A stretch of 39,997 nt of DNA, from assembly GCA_964463985.1 (NCBI GenBank), contig CAYXEK010000023.1, positions 1-39,997 of the forward strand, read 5' to 3'. Shown here piece after piece: positions 15,812-23,838 of this stretch. This stretch comes from JAXGPF01 sp964463985. Lineage in GTDB: Bacteria > Verrucomicrobiota > Kiritimatiellia > JAAZAB01. Numbering within the stretch: the stretch's first letter is position 1; each line of letters begins with the position of its first letter. Both the position numbers and the translations under genes were made by a program. The notes under the pieces are model-generated. The model was not told the origin of the DNA and made no database searches. It saw only the letters and a program-made list of their open reading frames with translations.

Positions 15812-16126
15812 CTAATTGGTGTCAGTCAGCCCGTCCAGTCCGGCAATGGAGAAAATCTTCTGCACCGCCGGCTGGCAGTTGATGATGATGAAATGTCCCC
15901 GGGGCATTTGCCGGGCCGCCAGCATGCAGATGCGGAGGAAGGCGGAAGCGATGAAGTCCACCCCGGCCAGGTCAAAGGTCATTTTATCGTTTTGCTTGCC
16001 GGCCTGAATTTCGCGGATTTTGGCTTCAATTTCCGCGGCCAGCGGGGGGCAGGCCGCGCTGGTGATTTTGCCGGCAAACCGGCAGACATGCGTGCGGCTT
16101 TCCGGGTCGAAGTTTATGTCTAACAT
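15812..16126 (-). CDS. STAS-domain protein (anti-sigma factor antagonist-like)
   Basis: 104 residues from the ATG at 16126, with AAGGAAAG about 5 nt upstream. The longer reading frame above it is non-coding in style. The whole protein is one STAS domain: a central strand KMTFDLAGVDFIASAFLRIC, followed by a helix and the closing segment FSIAGLDGLTDTN. In classical antagonists (SpoIIAA, RsbV) a phosphorylated Ser sits in a DSSG or DSTG motif; here the equivalent stretch is IASAF with one Ser and no Gly, so regulation by phosphorylation is uncertain. No kinase or phosphatase partner is adjacent. It lies 25 bp after the aldehyde dehydrogenase stop, in the same direction, and is probably co-transcribed with it. 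Confidence 0.82.
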   Translation of the reverse strand: MLDINFDPESRTHVCRFAGKITSAACPPLAAEIEAKIREIQAGKQNDKMTFDLAGVDFIASAFLRICMLAARQMPRGHFIIINCQPAVQKIFSIAGLDGLTDTN

Positions 16127-16151
16127 GGTCTTTCCTTGAGTTGTCGCAGGA

Positions 16152-17609
16152 TTAAAAGTTCCGGTTGAATTCGGCATAGAGTTTGTCCGCCGTCTGGGTT
16201 TCATCGTAATACTTGTTCAGGTCGAAGAAACCCCAGCGCGGATGCGGCCGGCGCCGGCAGAGTTTTTTAATGTTGATCAGGTGGCGCGCGGATATGTTTT
16301 CCGTGGTGATGTTCTTGCCGCCGCTGCCGCAACCCAGGGTGAAACTGGTCAGGAGCGTGTTGAACAAGCCGCCCACGCCGCCCTGCGAGGAGGGGGTATT
16401 GACCACCACGCGCCCGGCGTTCATCAATTCGCCGAATTCCAGGATGCGCGCCTCATCGTTGGCGAAGATGCTGGCGGTATGTCCGACGCCGCCGCGGTAA
16501 TTGAGCGCGATGCAGCGCTTGCAGGCGTTGGGGTAGTCTTTTTCCACGTAAAACGCCAGGATGGGCGCCAGCACTTCGCCCGACAACGGCTCGTCCTCAC
16601 CCACCCGGCTGAGCGGCACAATGATGATCTGGGTGTCCGGCGGCAGGTTGATGCCTGCCCGTTTCCCGATTTCCATGGCCGACTGGCCGACAATGTCGGC
16701 GCTCATGCCGCCGGTCTTGAGGTCTATGGCCACCCGTTCGACCTGTTTGATTTCACCGGCATCCAGGAAATGGCATTTCTGCCGTTCGAATTCGGCGCGG
16801 ACTTCCGCCGCGATGGCCTGTTCCACGACGACGGCCTGCTCGCTGGCGCAGACCGTGCCGTTGTCGAAAGTCTTGGAAATGATGATGCTGGAAACGGCGA
16901 AGGGGAAATCCGCGGACTTGTCAATCAGCACCGGCACATTGCCCGGGCCGACCCCGATGGCGGGGGTGCCGGAACTGTAGGCGGCCGAAACCAGTCCGGT
17001 GCCGCCCGTAGCCAGAATCAACGCCAGGTTGGGGTGGGTCATGAACGCACGGGTCAGTTCGCGCGAGCCGCCGGACAGCCATTGCACGCAATCTTCCGGC
17101 GCGCCGGCCGCCAGGGCGGCCTCGTAGCAGATGCGGGCGGTTTCCCCCGAGCATCTGGCCGCGCGGCGGTGCGGGCTGATGATGACCGGGTTGCGGGATT
17201 TCAGGCAGATCAGGATTTTGAAGATCACCGTGGAGGTTGGGTTGGTCATGGGCGTGATGGCGAAAATCGGGCCCAGCGGCTGGGCGATTTCGGTGATCCC
17301 GGACCGGTCGTCATGGGAGAGGATGCCGACGGTCTTTTCATAACGGATGTCGTTGTAAACAAGCTTGCTGGCCAGCACGTTTTTCAATACCTTGTGTTTC
17401 CAGACGCCCAGTTTGGTCTCTTCGAACGCCATTTTAGCAAGGCTGACCCGGGCGTCGAAGGCGGCCTTGAAGACCGCCTCGACGATGCGGTCGGTGGCCG
17501 CCTGATCAAGTTGATTGAACTCGGCGGCCGCCAGCAGGGCCTTTTCCATCATGGAGTTGGCCTCTGCCTGTTCGGGGGCGGGCTGGTCTTTTTGTGATGT
17601 ATGCGGCAT
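16152..17609 (-). CDS. Acetaldehyde dehydrogenase (acylating), stand-alone AdhE-N/EutE-like
   Basis: 485 residues matching the N-terminal half of AdhE: the opening helices, a QPLGPIFAITPMTNPTST segment, the cofactor-site GGTGLVSAAYSSGTPAIGVG, the catalytic cysteine in DNGTVCASEQ, and the C-terminal NITTENISARHLINIKK. The enzyme converts acetyl-CoA and NADH to acetaldehyde, CoA and NAD+, or the reverse. The iron alcohol dehydrogenase half of AdhE is absent, so a separate alcohol dehydrogenase is needed. The extra ending WGFFDLNKYYDE and following residues has no catalytic motif. The start has CAGGAG 5 nt before the ATG. No microcompartment shell genes are nearby, so a general fermentative role is more likely than ethanolamine or propanediol use. 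Confidence 0.88.
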   Translation of the reverse strand: MPHTSQKDQPAPEQAEANSMMEKALLAAAEFNQLDQAATDRIVEAVFKAAFDARVSLAKMAFEETKLGVWKHKVLKNVLASKLVYNDIRYEKTVGILSHDDRSGITEIAQPLGPIFAITPMTNPTSTVIFKILICLKSRNPVIISPHRRAARCSGETARICYEAALAAGAPEDCVQWLSGGSRELTRAFMTHPNLALILATGGTGLVSAAYSSGTPAIGVGPGNVPVLIDKSADFPFAVSSIIISKTFDNGTVCASEQAVVVEQAIAAEVRAEFERQKCHFLDAGEIKQVERVAIDLKTGGMSADIVGQSAMEIGKRAGINLPPDTQIIIVPLSRVGEDEPLSGEVLAPILAFYVEKDYPNACKRCIALNYRGGVGHTASIFANDEARILEFGELMNAGRVVVNTPSSQGGVGGLFNTLLTSFTLGCGSGGKNITTENISARHLINIKKLCRRRPHPRWGFFDLNKYYDETQTADKLYAEFNRNF

Positions 17610-17750
17610 ATGCGCTCCTGGTCTGTTCCGGTCTGGAATCCGGCAAGCTATAATTTGCCGGCCGGCGGTGGGTTAACGATCATGGCTGCCGCATAAGGTA
17701 TGAACCATGGCCTTGTTTGTCAAATACATTCCCGGGATTGTTTATTTTCA

Positions 17751-17953
17751 GGGAGCATCTGCGATTCGGTTTATTCGGCGAAGCGCAATTTTTTGGAGTG
17801 CGTCCGGCTGTGCCGGATTTTGCGGGTTAAACGCAATCCTGTAAAAGCGCAGTCGAGCCTGCGCACTCCAAAGCCGCTTCGCGGCAGAAGAATGTGCGAA
17901 AACAACGCAAGCGTGTTGCCTGTGCCGGCCTGAACTTAATCGCAGATGCGCCC
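17751..17953. repeat. MITE-like element with terminal inverted repeats
   Basis: Termini 17751-17766 (GGGAGCATCTGCGATT) and 17938-17953 (AATCGCAGATGCGCCC) are inverted repeats with 15 of 16 matching. Inside is a second inverted pair, TTTGGAGTGCG at 17792-17802 and CGCACTCCAAA at 17862-17872, belonging to the family at 13768-13848. The exact right terminus also occurs at 13988-14003, suggesting a second truncated copy. No protein is encoded. The rest of the 17610-18040 gap shows nothing I can name. Confidence 0.7.
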
Positions 17954-18040
17954 CTTTTTTCATCCAGTGCGTTTTCGCCGTTGACCGGATTCAGTAGGGA
18001 TGGTAGTGTATGCCTTTCATTTGTCTGACTCCACACTTAT

Positions 18041-18117
18041 CGGGGCGTAGCGCAGACTGGTAGCGCGTTTGCTTGGGGTGCAAAAGGTCGCGGGTTCAAA
18101 TCCCGCCGCTCCGACCA
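18041..18117 (+). tRNA. tRNA-Pro (anticodon GGG), CCA encoded
   Basis: A complete 77-base cloverleaf. The acceptor stem pairs CGGGGCG with CGCTCCG (one G-T wobble). The D arm includes GCGCAGACTGGTAGCGC. The anticodon stem TTTGC/GCAAA encloses the loop TTGGGGT, giving anticodon GGG. The T arm contains CGGGTTCAAATCCCG, and the gene ends in A plus an encoded CCA. C at position 1 paired with G72 is typical of bacterial proline tRNA. It reads CCC and CCU codons. Confidence 0.93.
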
Positions 18118-18150
18118 TACTTCGCTCGCAGCGCAGCGGAGAGCGAAGTA
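18118..18150. repeat. Hairpin immediately after tRNA-Pro
   Basis: TACTTCGCTC (18118-18127) is the exact reverse complement of GAGCGAAGTA (18141-18150) around a 13-base loop, beginning on the base after CCA. There is no T-run, so it may be a processing or termination aid, or a repeat associated with the downstream GIY-YIG gene. Confidence 0.6.
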
Positions 18151-18246
18151 TGCCCTGCGTAGCATGGCGGAACGCCGGGCGAAGTGGGGCTGGCGTGACG
18201 GTCCCCGCTCCGAGCTACGTATGGCAAGCCACCGTTGGGCCAAACC

Positions 18247-18489
18247 ATGCACCAGGTCTACCTGCTCAAAAGCCTCGCGGACCCAAAGCAGACCTATATC
18301 GGCTTGACCGACGACATGCGGGCGCGGCTGAAGAGCCACAATGAAGGCGCCAACTTTCACACCGCTAAGTATCGACCTTGGGAGTTGGTCTGCTGCATCT
18401 CGCTCCAGTCCCGCGAACGCGCCGCCGGGTTAGAGAAGTACCTGAAGTTGGGCTCCGGCCACGCCTTCGCACATCGACACCTATGGTAA
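18247..18489 (+). CDS. Small GIY-YIG nuclease-family protein
   Basis: 80 residues beginning MHQVYLLKSLADPKQTYIGL. The VYL and YIG pair is the GIY-YIG signature, followed by DDMRARLKSHNEG with the expected Arg and His, and HTAKYRPWELV typical of the small UvrC-N-like/YhbQ-type group. The C-terminus LEKYLKLGSGHAFAHRHLW also fits. A TTG at 18235 in frame is less likely; neither start has a strong ribosome site. It lies about 130 bp after a tRNA gene, an arrangement I recall as recurrent for such genes in environmental genomes. Function is unproven; members may be DNA repair nucleases or mobile-element-like. Confidence 0.78.
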   Translation: MHQVYLLKSLADPKQTYIGLTDDMRARLKSHNEGANFHTAKYRPWELVCCISLQSRERAAGLEKYLKLGSGHAFAHRHLW

Positions 18490-18712
18490 GTCATCCTGTT
18501 CACGCGGCGCTGTGCATAAACCGTTGAATCAAAGAAGCGAACGCATTCACCGGATGGTTCGCGAAGGCCATGATCGGCTCTACCAGCCGGGGGCACGGTT
18601 CAAACGAGCGCCAGTCACCCCTAGGGATTGCCGCCGCACTCCCAAAAAGTCCATCACAACAACCCCCTGCAGACATGACAGGCGCCCCTTCAAATACAGC
18701 CTTAAAAAATAA

Positions 18713-18740
18713 TTGCAAAACCCCGATAATGCGCTATCCT
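18713..18740 (+). promoter_or_regulatory. Possible sigma-70-type promoter for argF-pyrB
   Basis: TTGCAA (18713-18718) and TATCCT (18735-18740) are separated by 16 bases and lie 30 bp before the argF start. This is an AT-richer patch in a GC-rich gap. The rest of 18490-18769 shows no gene that I can support. Confidence 0.35.
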
Positions 18741-18769
18741 TTGCTGCAAACGTTTAGGTTTGGGCGAGC

Positions 18770-19771
18770 ATGAAAAACAAGCTGAAACTAAAAGGGCGCA
18801 GCCTGCTGAAATTGGCCGATCTCTCGGAAGCGGAGATGACCGGGCTGCTGGATTTGTCGGATCAGTTGAAGCGCATGAAGGCTTTGGGTATCCGCGGGGA
18901 CCGCCTCCGCCGCATGAGCATTGCCCTGATTTTCGAAAAGGCGTCCACCCGCACCCGGTCGGCTTTCACCGTCGCCGCGGTGGACGAGGGCGGCAGCGTG
19001 GAATACCTCGGCGCCCGCGACATCCACCTCGGCAAGAAGGAATCCATCAAGGACAGCGCCCGGGTGCTGGGGCGGATGTACGACGGCATCCAGTTCCGCG
19101 GGTTCAAGCAATCTACGGTGGAAATCCTGGCGCAATATGCCGGCGTGCCGGTGTGGAACGGGTTGACGGACGAATTCCATCCCACCCAGGCGCTGGCGGA
19201 TTTGATGACCATCCGCGAGTATTTTCACGCGTTGCAGGGCATCAAGACGGTGTTCATCGGCGACGGCCGCAACAATGTCTGCACGTCGCTGATGACCGGC
19301 TGCGCCATGGCCGGGGCGCATTTCGTGGATTGTACGCCCCCGGAACTTGTTCCCGAGCCGGCTGTCCTGGAGGAAGCGCGCCGCCTGGCCAGCGCCCATG
19401 GCGCGACGGTGACGGTGTGCCACGACCCGGCCGAAGCCGTCCGCGGCGCCAACGTGATTTATACCGACGTCTGGGTTTCCATGGGCGAGGAAGCCCAATT
19501 TCAGGAACGTTGCCGGCTGCTGATGCCTTACCAGGTTAATATGCCGCTGATGAGACGGACGGGCAACCTAGAGAATAACAGCGTTATTTTTCTGCATTGC
19601 CTGCCGGCCTTTCATAACCGGGACACGGAATTGACCCGCGAGATCGGCGCGCTGGAGGTGACGGACGACGTTTTCGAGGCGCCGTTTTCCCGGGTGTTCG
19701 ACCAGGCGGAAAACCGGTTGCATACGATCAAGGCGGTGATGGTGGCCACGTTGACAGACCTGGAGGAATAA
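18770..19771 (+). CDS. argF: Ornithine carbamoyltransferase
   Basis: 333 residues, the usual length. The carbamoyl phosphate site STRTR is at residues 59-63, the HPTQ motif starts at H137, and the ornithine-site HCLPAFH begins at H276 with C277. The stretch MYDGIQFRGFKQ is also typical. It makes citrulline from ornithine and carbamoyl phosphate in the cytoplasm, the sixth step of arginine synthesis; a catabolic (ArcB) role cannot be excluded, but no arcA or arcC is nearby. The start has only a weak GGGCGAG upstream. The next gene, pyrB, begins directly on the base after this stop codon, so the two paralogous transcarbamylases are translated as one unit. Confidence 0.94.
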   Translation: MKNKLKLKGRSLLKLADLSEAEMTGLLDLSDQLKRMKALGIRGDRLRRMSIALIFEKASTRTRSAFTVAAVDEGGSVEYLGARDIHLGKKESIKDSARVLGRMYDGIQFRGFKQSTVEILAQYAGVPVWNGLTDEFHPTQALADLMTIREYFHALQGIKTVFIGDGRNNVCTSLMTGCAMAGAHFVDCTPPELVPEPAVLEEARRLASAHGATVTVCHDPAEAVRGANVIYTDVWVSMGEEAQFQERCRLLMPYQVNMPLMRRTGNLENNSVIFLHCLPAFHNRDTELTREIGALEVTDDVFEAPFSRVFDQAENRLHTIKAVMVATLTDLEE

Positions 19772-20854
19772 ATGTGCCAGACGGGCAAGGGCAGGGAGGA
19801 ACTCACATGGGAACAGGTGGCGCAAATGCCTCCTCGCGGCAAGGCGCGCCTGTTTGACCGCGATGGCCGGTTGTTTCACGTGCTGCTGGCGCAGCAGTTT
19901 ACCCGCGCCATGCTGGAGGAGTTGTGCGAATTGGCGACGTGTATCCGGCATATCGCCAAAACCAAGGCCGGCATGGATTTCCTGCGCGCCCAGCTTTCCC
20001 ACAAGACCGCCATGCTGTACTTCACCCAGCCCAGCTCGCGCACGTTCCTTTCGTTCCATTCGGCCTGCCAGATGCTGGGCATGAAGACGGTGGAAGTGCG
20101 GGATACCGCCACTTCCAGCGAGATCAAGGGCGAGACCCAGGAGGATTCCATCCGCACGTTCAGTTCGTTCGCCGACGTCATTATCATGCGCTCGGCCGTG
20201 GGCGGGTTGGCGGAAAAAATGGCCTGGAACTTCTCCCAGTCGGATCGTCCGGTGCCGATCATCAATGCCGGCTCGGGCAAGGACCAGCATCCCACCCAGG
20301 CGCTGCTGGATGTTTATACCCTCCAGCGCAGTTTCGAGAAGCGCGGCGGCATAGACGGCAAGACGGTGGTGTTTGTCGGCGACCTGGCGCGCGGACGGAC
20401 CGTGCGTTCGCTGGCTTACCTGCTGACAAATTACCAGGGCGTGCGCCAGCACTTCGTCGCGCCGCCGCAACTGCAGATCGGGCGCGACATCCTGGATCTG
20501 CTGGACGCCACGGGCGTGGAATATGACCTGGGGGATGATTTCGAAAAGGTCCTGCCGCGGGCGGATGCCGTTTACATGACGCGCATTCAGGATGAATGGG
20601 ACCAGACTGCCGGCGAGAGCGGCCGCATAGATTTAACCAGGTTCCATTTCACCGCCGCGCACCTGAAAATGCTGCCGCCGCAGGCGGTGATCATGCATCC
20701 CCTGCCGCGCCGGCAGGAAATCTCCGTGGAAGTGGACCGCGATCCGCGGGCGGTGTATTGGCGCCAGGTGCGCAACGGCATGTGGGCGCGCACGGCGCTG
20801 CTGGCGGTGATCTTCAATTGCGCCGGCCCGATTCACGAATATCACGGCGCGTGA
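19772..20854 (+). CDS. pyrB: Aspartate carbamoyltransferase, long divergent form
   Basis: 360 residues, about 50 longer than the usual catalytic chain because of an N-terminal extension. The carbamoyl phosphate loop is SSRTF at 88-92, where classical enzymes have STRTR. The KGE lysine loop appears as SSEIKGETQEDSIRT, HPTQ starts at H173, and the aspartate-side HPLPR is present. It forms carbamoyl aspartate, the committed step of pyrimidine synthesis. No regulatory pyrI or pyrC-like partner is fused. It starts on the base following the argF stop. The substitution pattern identifies a separate subfamily and not a damaged gene, since all key positions are filled. Confidence 0.9.
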   Translation: MCQTGKGREELTWEQVAQMPPRGKARLFDRDGRLFHVLLAQQFTRAMLEELCELATCIRHIAKTKAGMDFLRAQLSHKTAMLYFTQPSSRTFLSFHSACQMLGMKTVEVRDTATSSEIKGETQEDSIRTFSSFADVIIMRSAVGGLAEKMAWNFSQSDRPVPIINAGSGKDQHPTQALLDVYTLQRSFEKRGGIDGKTVVFVGDLARGRTVRSLAYLLTNYQGVRQHFVAPPQLQIGRDILDLLDATGVEYDLGDDFEKVLPRADAVYMTRIQDEWDQTAGESGRIDLTRFHFTAAHLKMLPPQAVIMHPLPRRQEISVEVDRDPRAVYWRQVRNGMWARTALLAVIFNCAGPIHEYHGA

Positions 20855-20863
20855 ATAACCTGC

Positions 20864-22102
20864 CTAAATCCCGCCGCGAATCTGGCCCGCGCGCGCCAGG
20901 CTGCGCGCTTCGACGCTCTGCACTTCGATGAATCCCTGGGAACTGACCGGGTTCAGCCCTTCGCTCTTTTCCATGGATGAGTCGGCGGGATTGTACAATG
21001 AAGCCGGGCAGTCCGTCAGCCGGCGGAAATGAATGTTGCCCTTGTAAAGCTCGACTTCCACCTCGCCGCTGGCATGCCGGGCCAATTCGTCAATCGCTGC
21101 CTGCGCTGCCCGGGTGGCGGGATCGAAATAGCGGCCGTCATAAATCTGGTCGGCCACCAGTGCGGATAGCTGGCGGAAGAGGGCGGCGGCGCGGCGGTCC
21201 ATTACGGCCTGGTAAACAAATGCCAGGCACCGCCCGAGCAGTTCCATGCCCGGCGCCTCGTAGACGCCCCGGCTCTTGGTGCCGATCACGCGGTTTTCCA
21301 GGGCGTTTTTCATGCCGATGCCGTGCCGGCCCCCGATGCGGTTGGCCGTTTGCATCACGGTCAGGGGGGCGGATTTTTTGCCGTTGAGGGTTTCGGCGCG
21401 GCCGCGGACAAAGCGCACGCGGAATTTTTCAGCGCGATTGGGCGCTTCCGCGGGCCAGACGCCCATGGTAGGCTCGACAATGGTGCAGGGGGTCTGCAGG
21501 CTTTCCAGGTCCTCCGCTTCATGCGACAGCCCGGCCAGGTTGGCGTCGGTGGAATATTTTTTCCGGCCGCCGGCAAATGCCGGAATGCCTTGCCGGTTCA
21601 GGTAGGCGGCCATTTCCGTGCGGCCGGGGAATTCCCGCAACATGTCCGGGTCCCGCCACGGGGCGTAAACCCGCATGCCCGGCGCCAGTACGTTGGTGTA
21701 CCGTTCAAACCGCACCTGGTCGTTGCCCCGGCCGGTGGCGCCGTGGGCCAGCACCGTGCAGCCCTGCTTGCGCATAACCGGCAAGAGCCCGCGGACGGTC
21801 ACTGCCCGGGCGATGCCAGTGCTGTTCCAGTAGCCGCCGTCGTACATGGCCTGGGCTTTCAGCACCTGGAAACATGCTTCCGCCATGTCTTTTTTCAAGT
21901 CCACAATCATGGTGCGCACACCGCATGGCGCCATTTTCCTGGCAACATTGCGGATGTCGGTTTCATCCGGCTGCCCCAGGTCGGCCGTGAAACACAAAAC
22001 CTTGACGCCGGTTTCCCGGAGTTTGTGGGCAAGTGTGCGGCTGTCCAGCCCGCCTGAAACGCACAAGCCGACCTTGACGCCGGCAAGTTCATGGATATGC
22101 AT
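20864..22102 (-). CDS. argG: Argininosuccinate synthase
   Basis: 412 residues. The ATP pyrophosphatase-type loop VGLCVSGGLDSRTLAHKL is near the N-terminus, and the family signature AHGATGRGNDQVRFE and citrulline/aspartate-site segments such as GGRHGIGMKNALENRVIG are present. It joins citrulline and aspartate using ATP, making it the step after ArgF. It is the last gene of a minus-strand operon after pyrE and pyrC, with only 3 bp between it and pyrC. It converges on pyrB with a 9-bp gap that leaves no room for an independent terminator. No argH is in the window. Confidence 0.94.
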   Translation of the reverse strand: MHIHELAGVKVGLCVSGGLDSRTLAHKLRETGVKVLCFTADLGQPDETDIRNVARKMAPCGVRTMIVDLKKDMAEACFQVLKAQAMYDGGYWNSTGIARAVTVRGLLPVMRKQGCTVLAHGATGRGNDQVRFERYTNVLAPGMRVYAPWRDPDMLREFPGRTEMAAYLNRQGIPAFAGGRKKYSTDANLAGLSHEAEDLESLQTPCTIVEPTMGVWPAEAPNRAEKFRVRFVRGRAETLNGKKSAPLTVMQTANRIGGRHGIGMKNALENRVIGTKSRGVYEAPGMELLGRCLAFVYQAVMDRRAAALFRQLSALVADQIYDGRYFDPATRAAQAAIDELARHASGEVEVELYKGNIHFRRLTDCPASLYNPADSSMEKSEGLNPVSSQGFIEVQSVEARSLARAGQIRGGI

Positions 22103-22105
22103 GGT

Positions 22106-23074
22106 TTATGTCTCCATTTGAAAGACCTGGCGGATATTACCGCCGGTCGCTTTGTTAATGGTTTCAGCATTCAACCCCCAGGCGGGAAGCATTTCCTCGA
22201 CCAGGCGGCGGTAAAGGCAGAGGGAAGGAAAGCCCGAGGCGTAGGGCGGATACAGTTTCTCGCACAGCGCGTGGGGCGCATGGTCGCTTTCGATCCAGTT
22301 GATCTCGCCGAGCTTCAATGCGGCGCGCAGGGCGGCGGTGTCCGCCCCCGTCCGCAGCGGCGGATTGACTTTATACAGCAGTCCTGCCGGCTCACGCATC
22401 CGCTCCTCGGACCACAGCAGGTGATGCGGCGTGACGCCGCAGGTGATGTTCAATGCCGGTCTATCCTGCGCCCCGCGGGCGCGGCGAATAGCGTCCAGGG
22501 CGGCGGCGGTGGAGACATGGCAGATGTGCAGCGTGCCCCGGAACCCAGCCGCGCGGGCGCAATCAACCTGGTCGCGGATGGATTCCACCTCCGCCGCCGG
22601 CGGCCTGGCGGCCCCGTGTGTGGCCGGTTGCGACGGATCAAAAATTTCGCGCAAAAGCGCGGATTTTTCGCAATGCACCGCCAGGACGCCGGTGTAACCG
22701 CATTCCGCCAGGACGCGGTAAACCAGGGATTGCGCCGCCGTTTCGCCGACGGCCAGCGAGCCGACGGACGGGCCGGCATAAAGTTTCAGTCCGGCGACTT
22801 CGGCGTGATGAGTGCGCGCCAAGACGGCCGCATGGCGCAATTGTTCCGGATCGGCCGTCGCGCCGATGAAAGTCTTGTAACGGCCGCACGCGGCGCGGGG
22901 AACCAGGGCCAGCCGCCTTTCCAGGTCCGCTTCTGCCAGCAGCGGCGGCGAGGTATTCGGCATGTCGAAAATCATGTCCACACCCTGTTGATCGCAGAGG
23001 GCGAAAACATGCGCGATGGTTTCCTTGTAGGATTCCAGGCCATCGCGGCAATGTACGTGTGGATCAATTTTCAA
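22106..23074 (-). CDS. pyrC: Dihydroorotase, short form
   Basis: 322 residues, shorter than the 420-430 of most class I enzymes because it begins directly at the metal site, without the flanking beta-sandwich segment. Metal and substrate features are all visible: PHVHCRD at the start (H6, H8), DMPNT, a bridging lysine in GLKLYAG, AVHCEK, HICHVST and SDHAPH. The enzyme cyclises carbamoyl aspartate to dihydroorotate, the step after PyrB. It overlaps the pyrE stop by 4 bases (ATGA), indicating translational coupling, and is followed 3 bp later by argG. No feature suggests loss of activity. Confidence 0.88.
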   Translation of the reverse strand: MKIDPHVHCRDGLESYKETIAHVFALCDQQGVDMIFDMPNTSPPLLAEADLERRLALVPRAACGRYKTFIGATADPEQLRHAAVLARTHHAEVAGLKLYAGPSVGSLAVGETAAQSLVYRVLAECGYTGVLAVHCEKSALLREIFDPSQPATHGAARPPAAEVESIRDQVDCARAAGFRGTLHICHVSTAAALDAIRRARGAQDRPALNITCGVTPHHLLWSEERMREPAGLLYKVNPPLRTGADTAALRAALKLGEINWIESDHAPHALCEKLYPPYASGFPSLCLYRRLVEEMLPAWGLNAETINKATGGNIRQVFQMET

Positions 23075-23838
23075 CGGGCCAGCCGCTCCAATCCGGGTTG
23101 GTGTTTTTTGTAAAACTCAATGATTTTCAAAGCCTTGTTCCGGTTTTGTGGTTCTTGCAGCATTGCCTGCAGCGGTTCCGGATGTCGGGCCAGGCGGTCC
23201 AGCGCCCATGCCAGCGGGTCGCGCTGCCGCGCCACCAGGGCGGCATGCGTCGCCGGGGAAACGTAACCCCCGTCCAGGGCGATCTGCCAGGCGGCCTGAT
23301 CAAGGGGCGCCACGGCTGCCAGTGGCAGCCCCAGTTCATGCATGACTCCTACGCCTTCTTCCATGCGGTCAACAAAGGCGGCCACGCCGGCCAACCGGCC
23401 GCCACGGCGGGATACCAGCGGCCGCCAGTAATCGCGGACGGACGAGCCTTCGTTGTTCAAATCCACCACGTGCAGTACGCGCCGGCCGCGGACGTCGGCG
23501 CCGAGCATCCGCCCGTCCTTGTAAATTTTAACATGCGGCTTGCGCATGGCCGCGGCGCACGGGTTGGAGAAATCCCAATCCCGGGTTTCGCCGCCGGCAA
23601 TCACATCAAATTCAATTCCCCAGTCGCGGATCAAGCGGGCCAGCGATTCAATTGCCGCGGCATAGGCTTCGCCGTCTTTTTCGATATCCACGCTTTGTAC
23701 GTAATAAGGGCCGATTTGTCCGGAAGTGTAGGGGAACCACGGGGTCTGCTCGTCAATGAACCGGAATCCGCCGGCTTGCAGCAGCCGGCGGAGATTGCCG
23801 GTCTGCAATTCCCTGTTTATATACATCTGGTTGGACAT
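23071..23838 (-). CDS. pyrE: Orotate phosphoribosyltransferase-like protein
   Basis: 255 residues. A type I phosphoribosyltransferase PRPP loop is present as VVDLNNEGSS, and the front part (QAGGFRFIDEQTPWFPYTSG, then QIGPYYVQS) resembles the orotate-binding opening of PyrE. The segment FDVIAGGETRDWDFSNPCAA, then KPHVKIYKDG, differs from the common PyrE form but fills the same place. It would convert orotate and PRPP to OMP. Context supports this strongly: first gene of an operon with pyrC, opposite pyrB. About 50 extra C-terminal residues follow the fold. Another phosphoribosyltransferase role is less likely. No pyrD or pyrF is in the window. Confidence 0.78.
   Translation of the reverse strand: MSNQMYINRELQTGNLRRLLQAGGFRFIDEQTPWFPYTSGQIGPYYVQSVDIEKDGEAYAAAIESLARLIRDWGIEFDVIAGGETRDWDFSNPCAAAMRKPHVKIYKDGRMLGADVRGRRVLHVVDLNNEGSSVRDYWRPLVSRRGGRLAGVAAFVDRMEEGVGVMHELGLPLAAVAPLDQAAWQIALDGGYVSPATHAALVARQRDPLAWALDRLARHPEPLQAMLQEPQNRNKALKIIEFYKKHQPGLERLAR

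Noticed and set aside
18500..18718. 72-residue minus-strand frame in the GIY-YIG/argF gap
   Set aside because: No ribosome site, no family and low-complexity character; not enough to call a gene.
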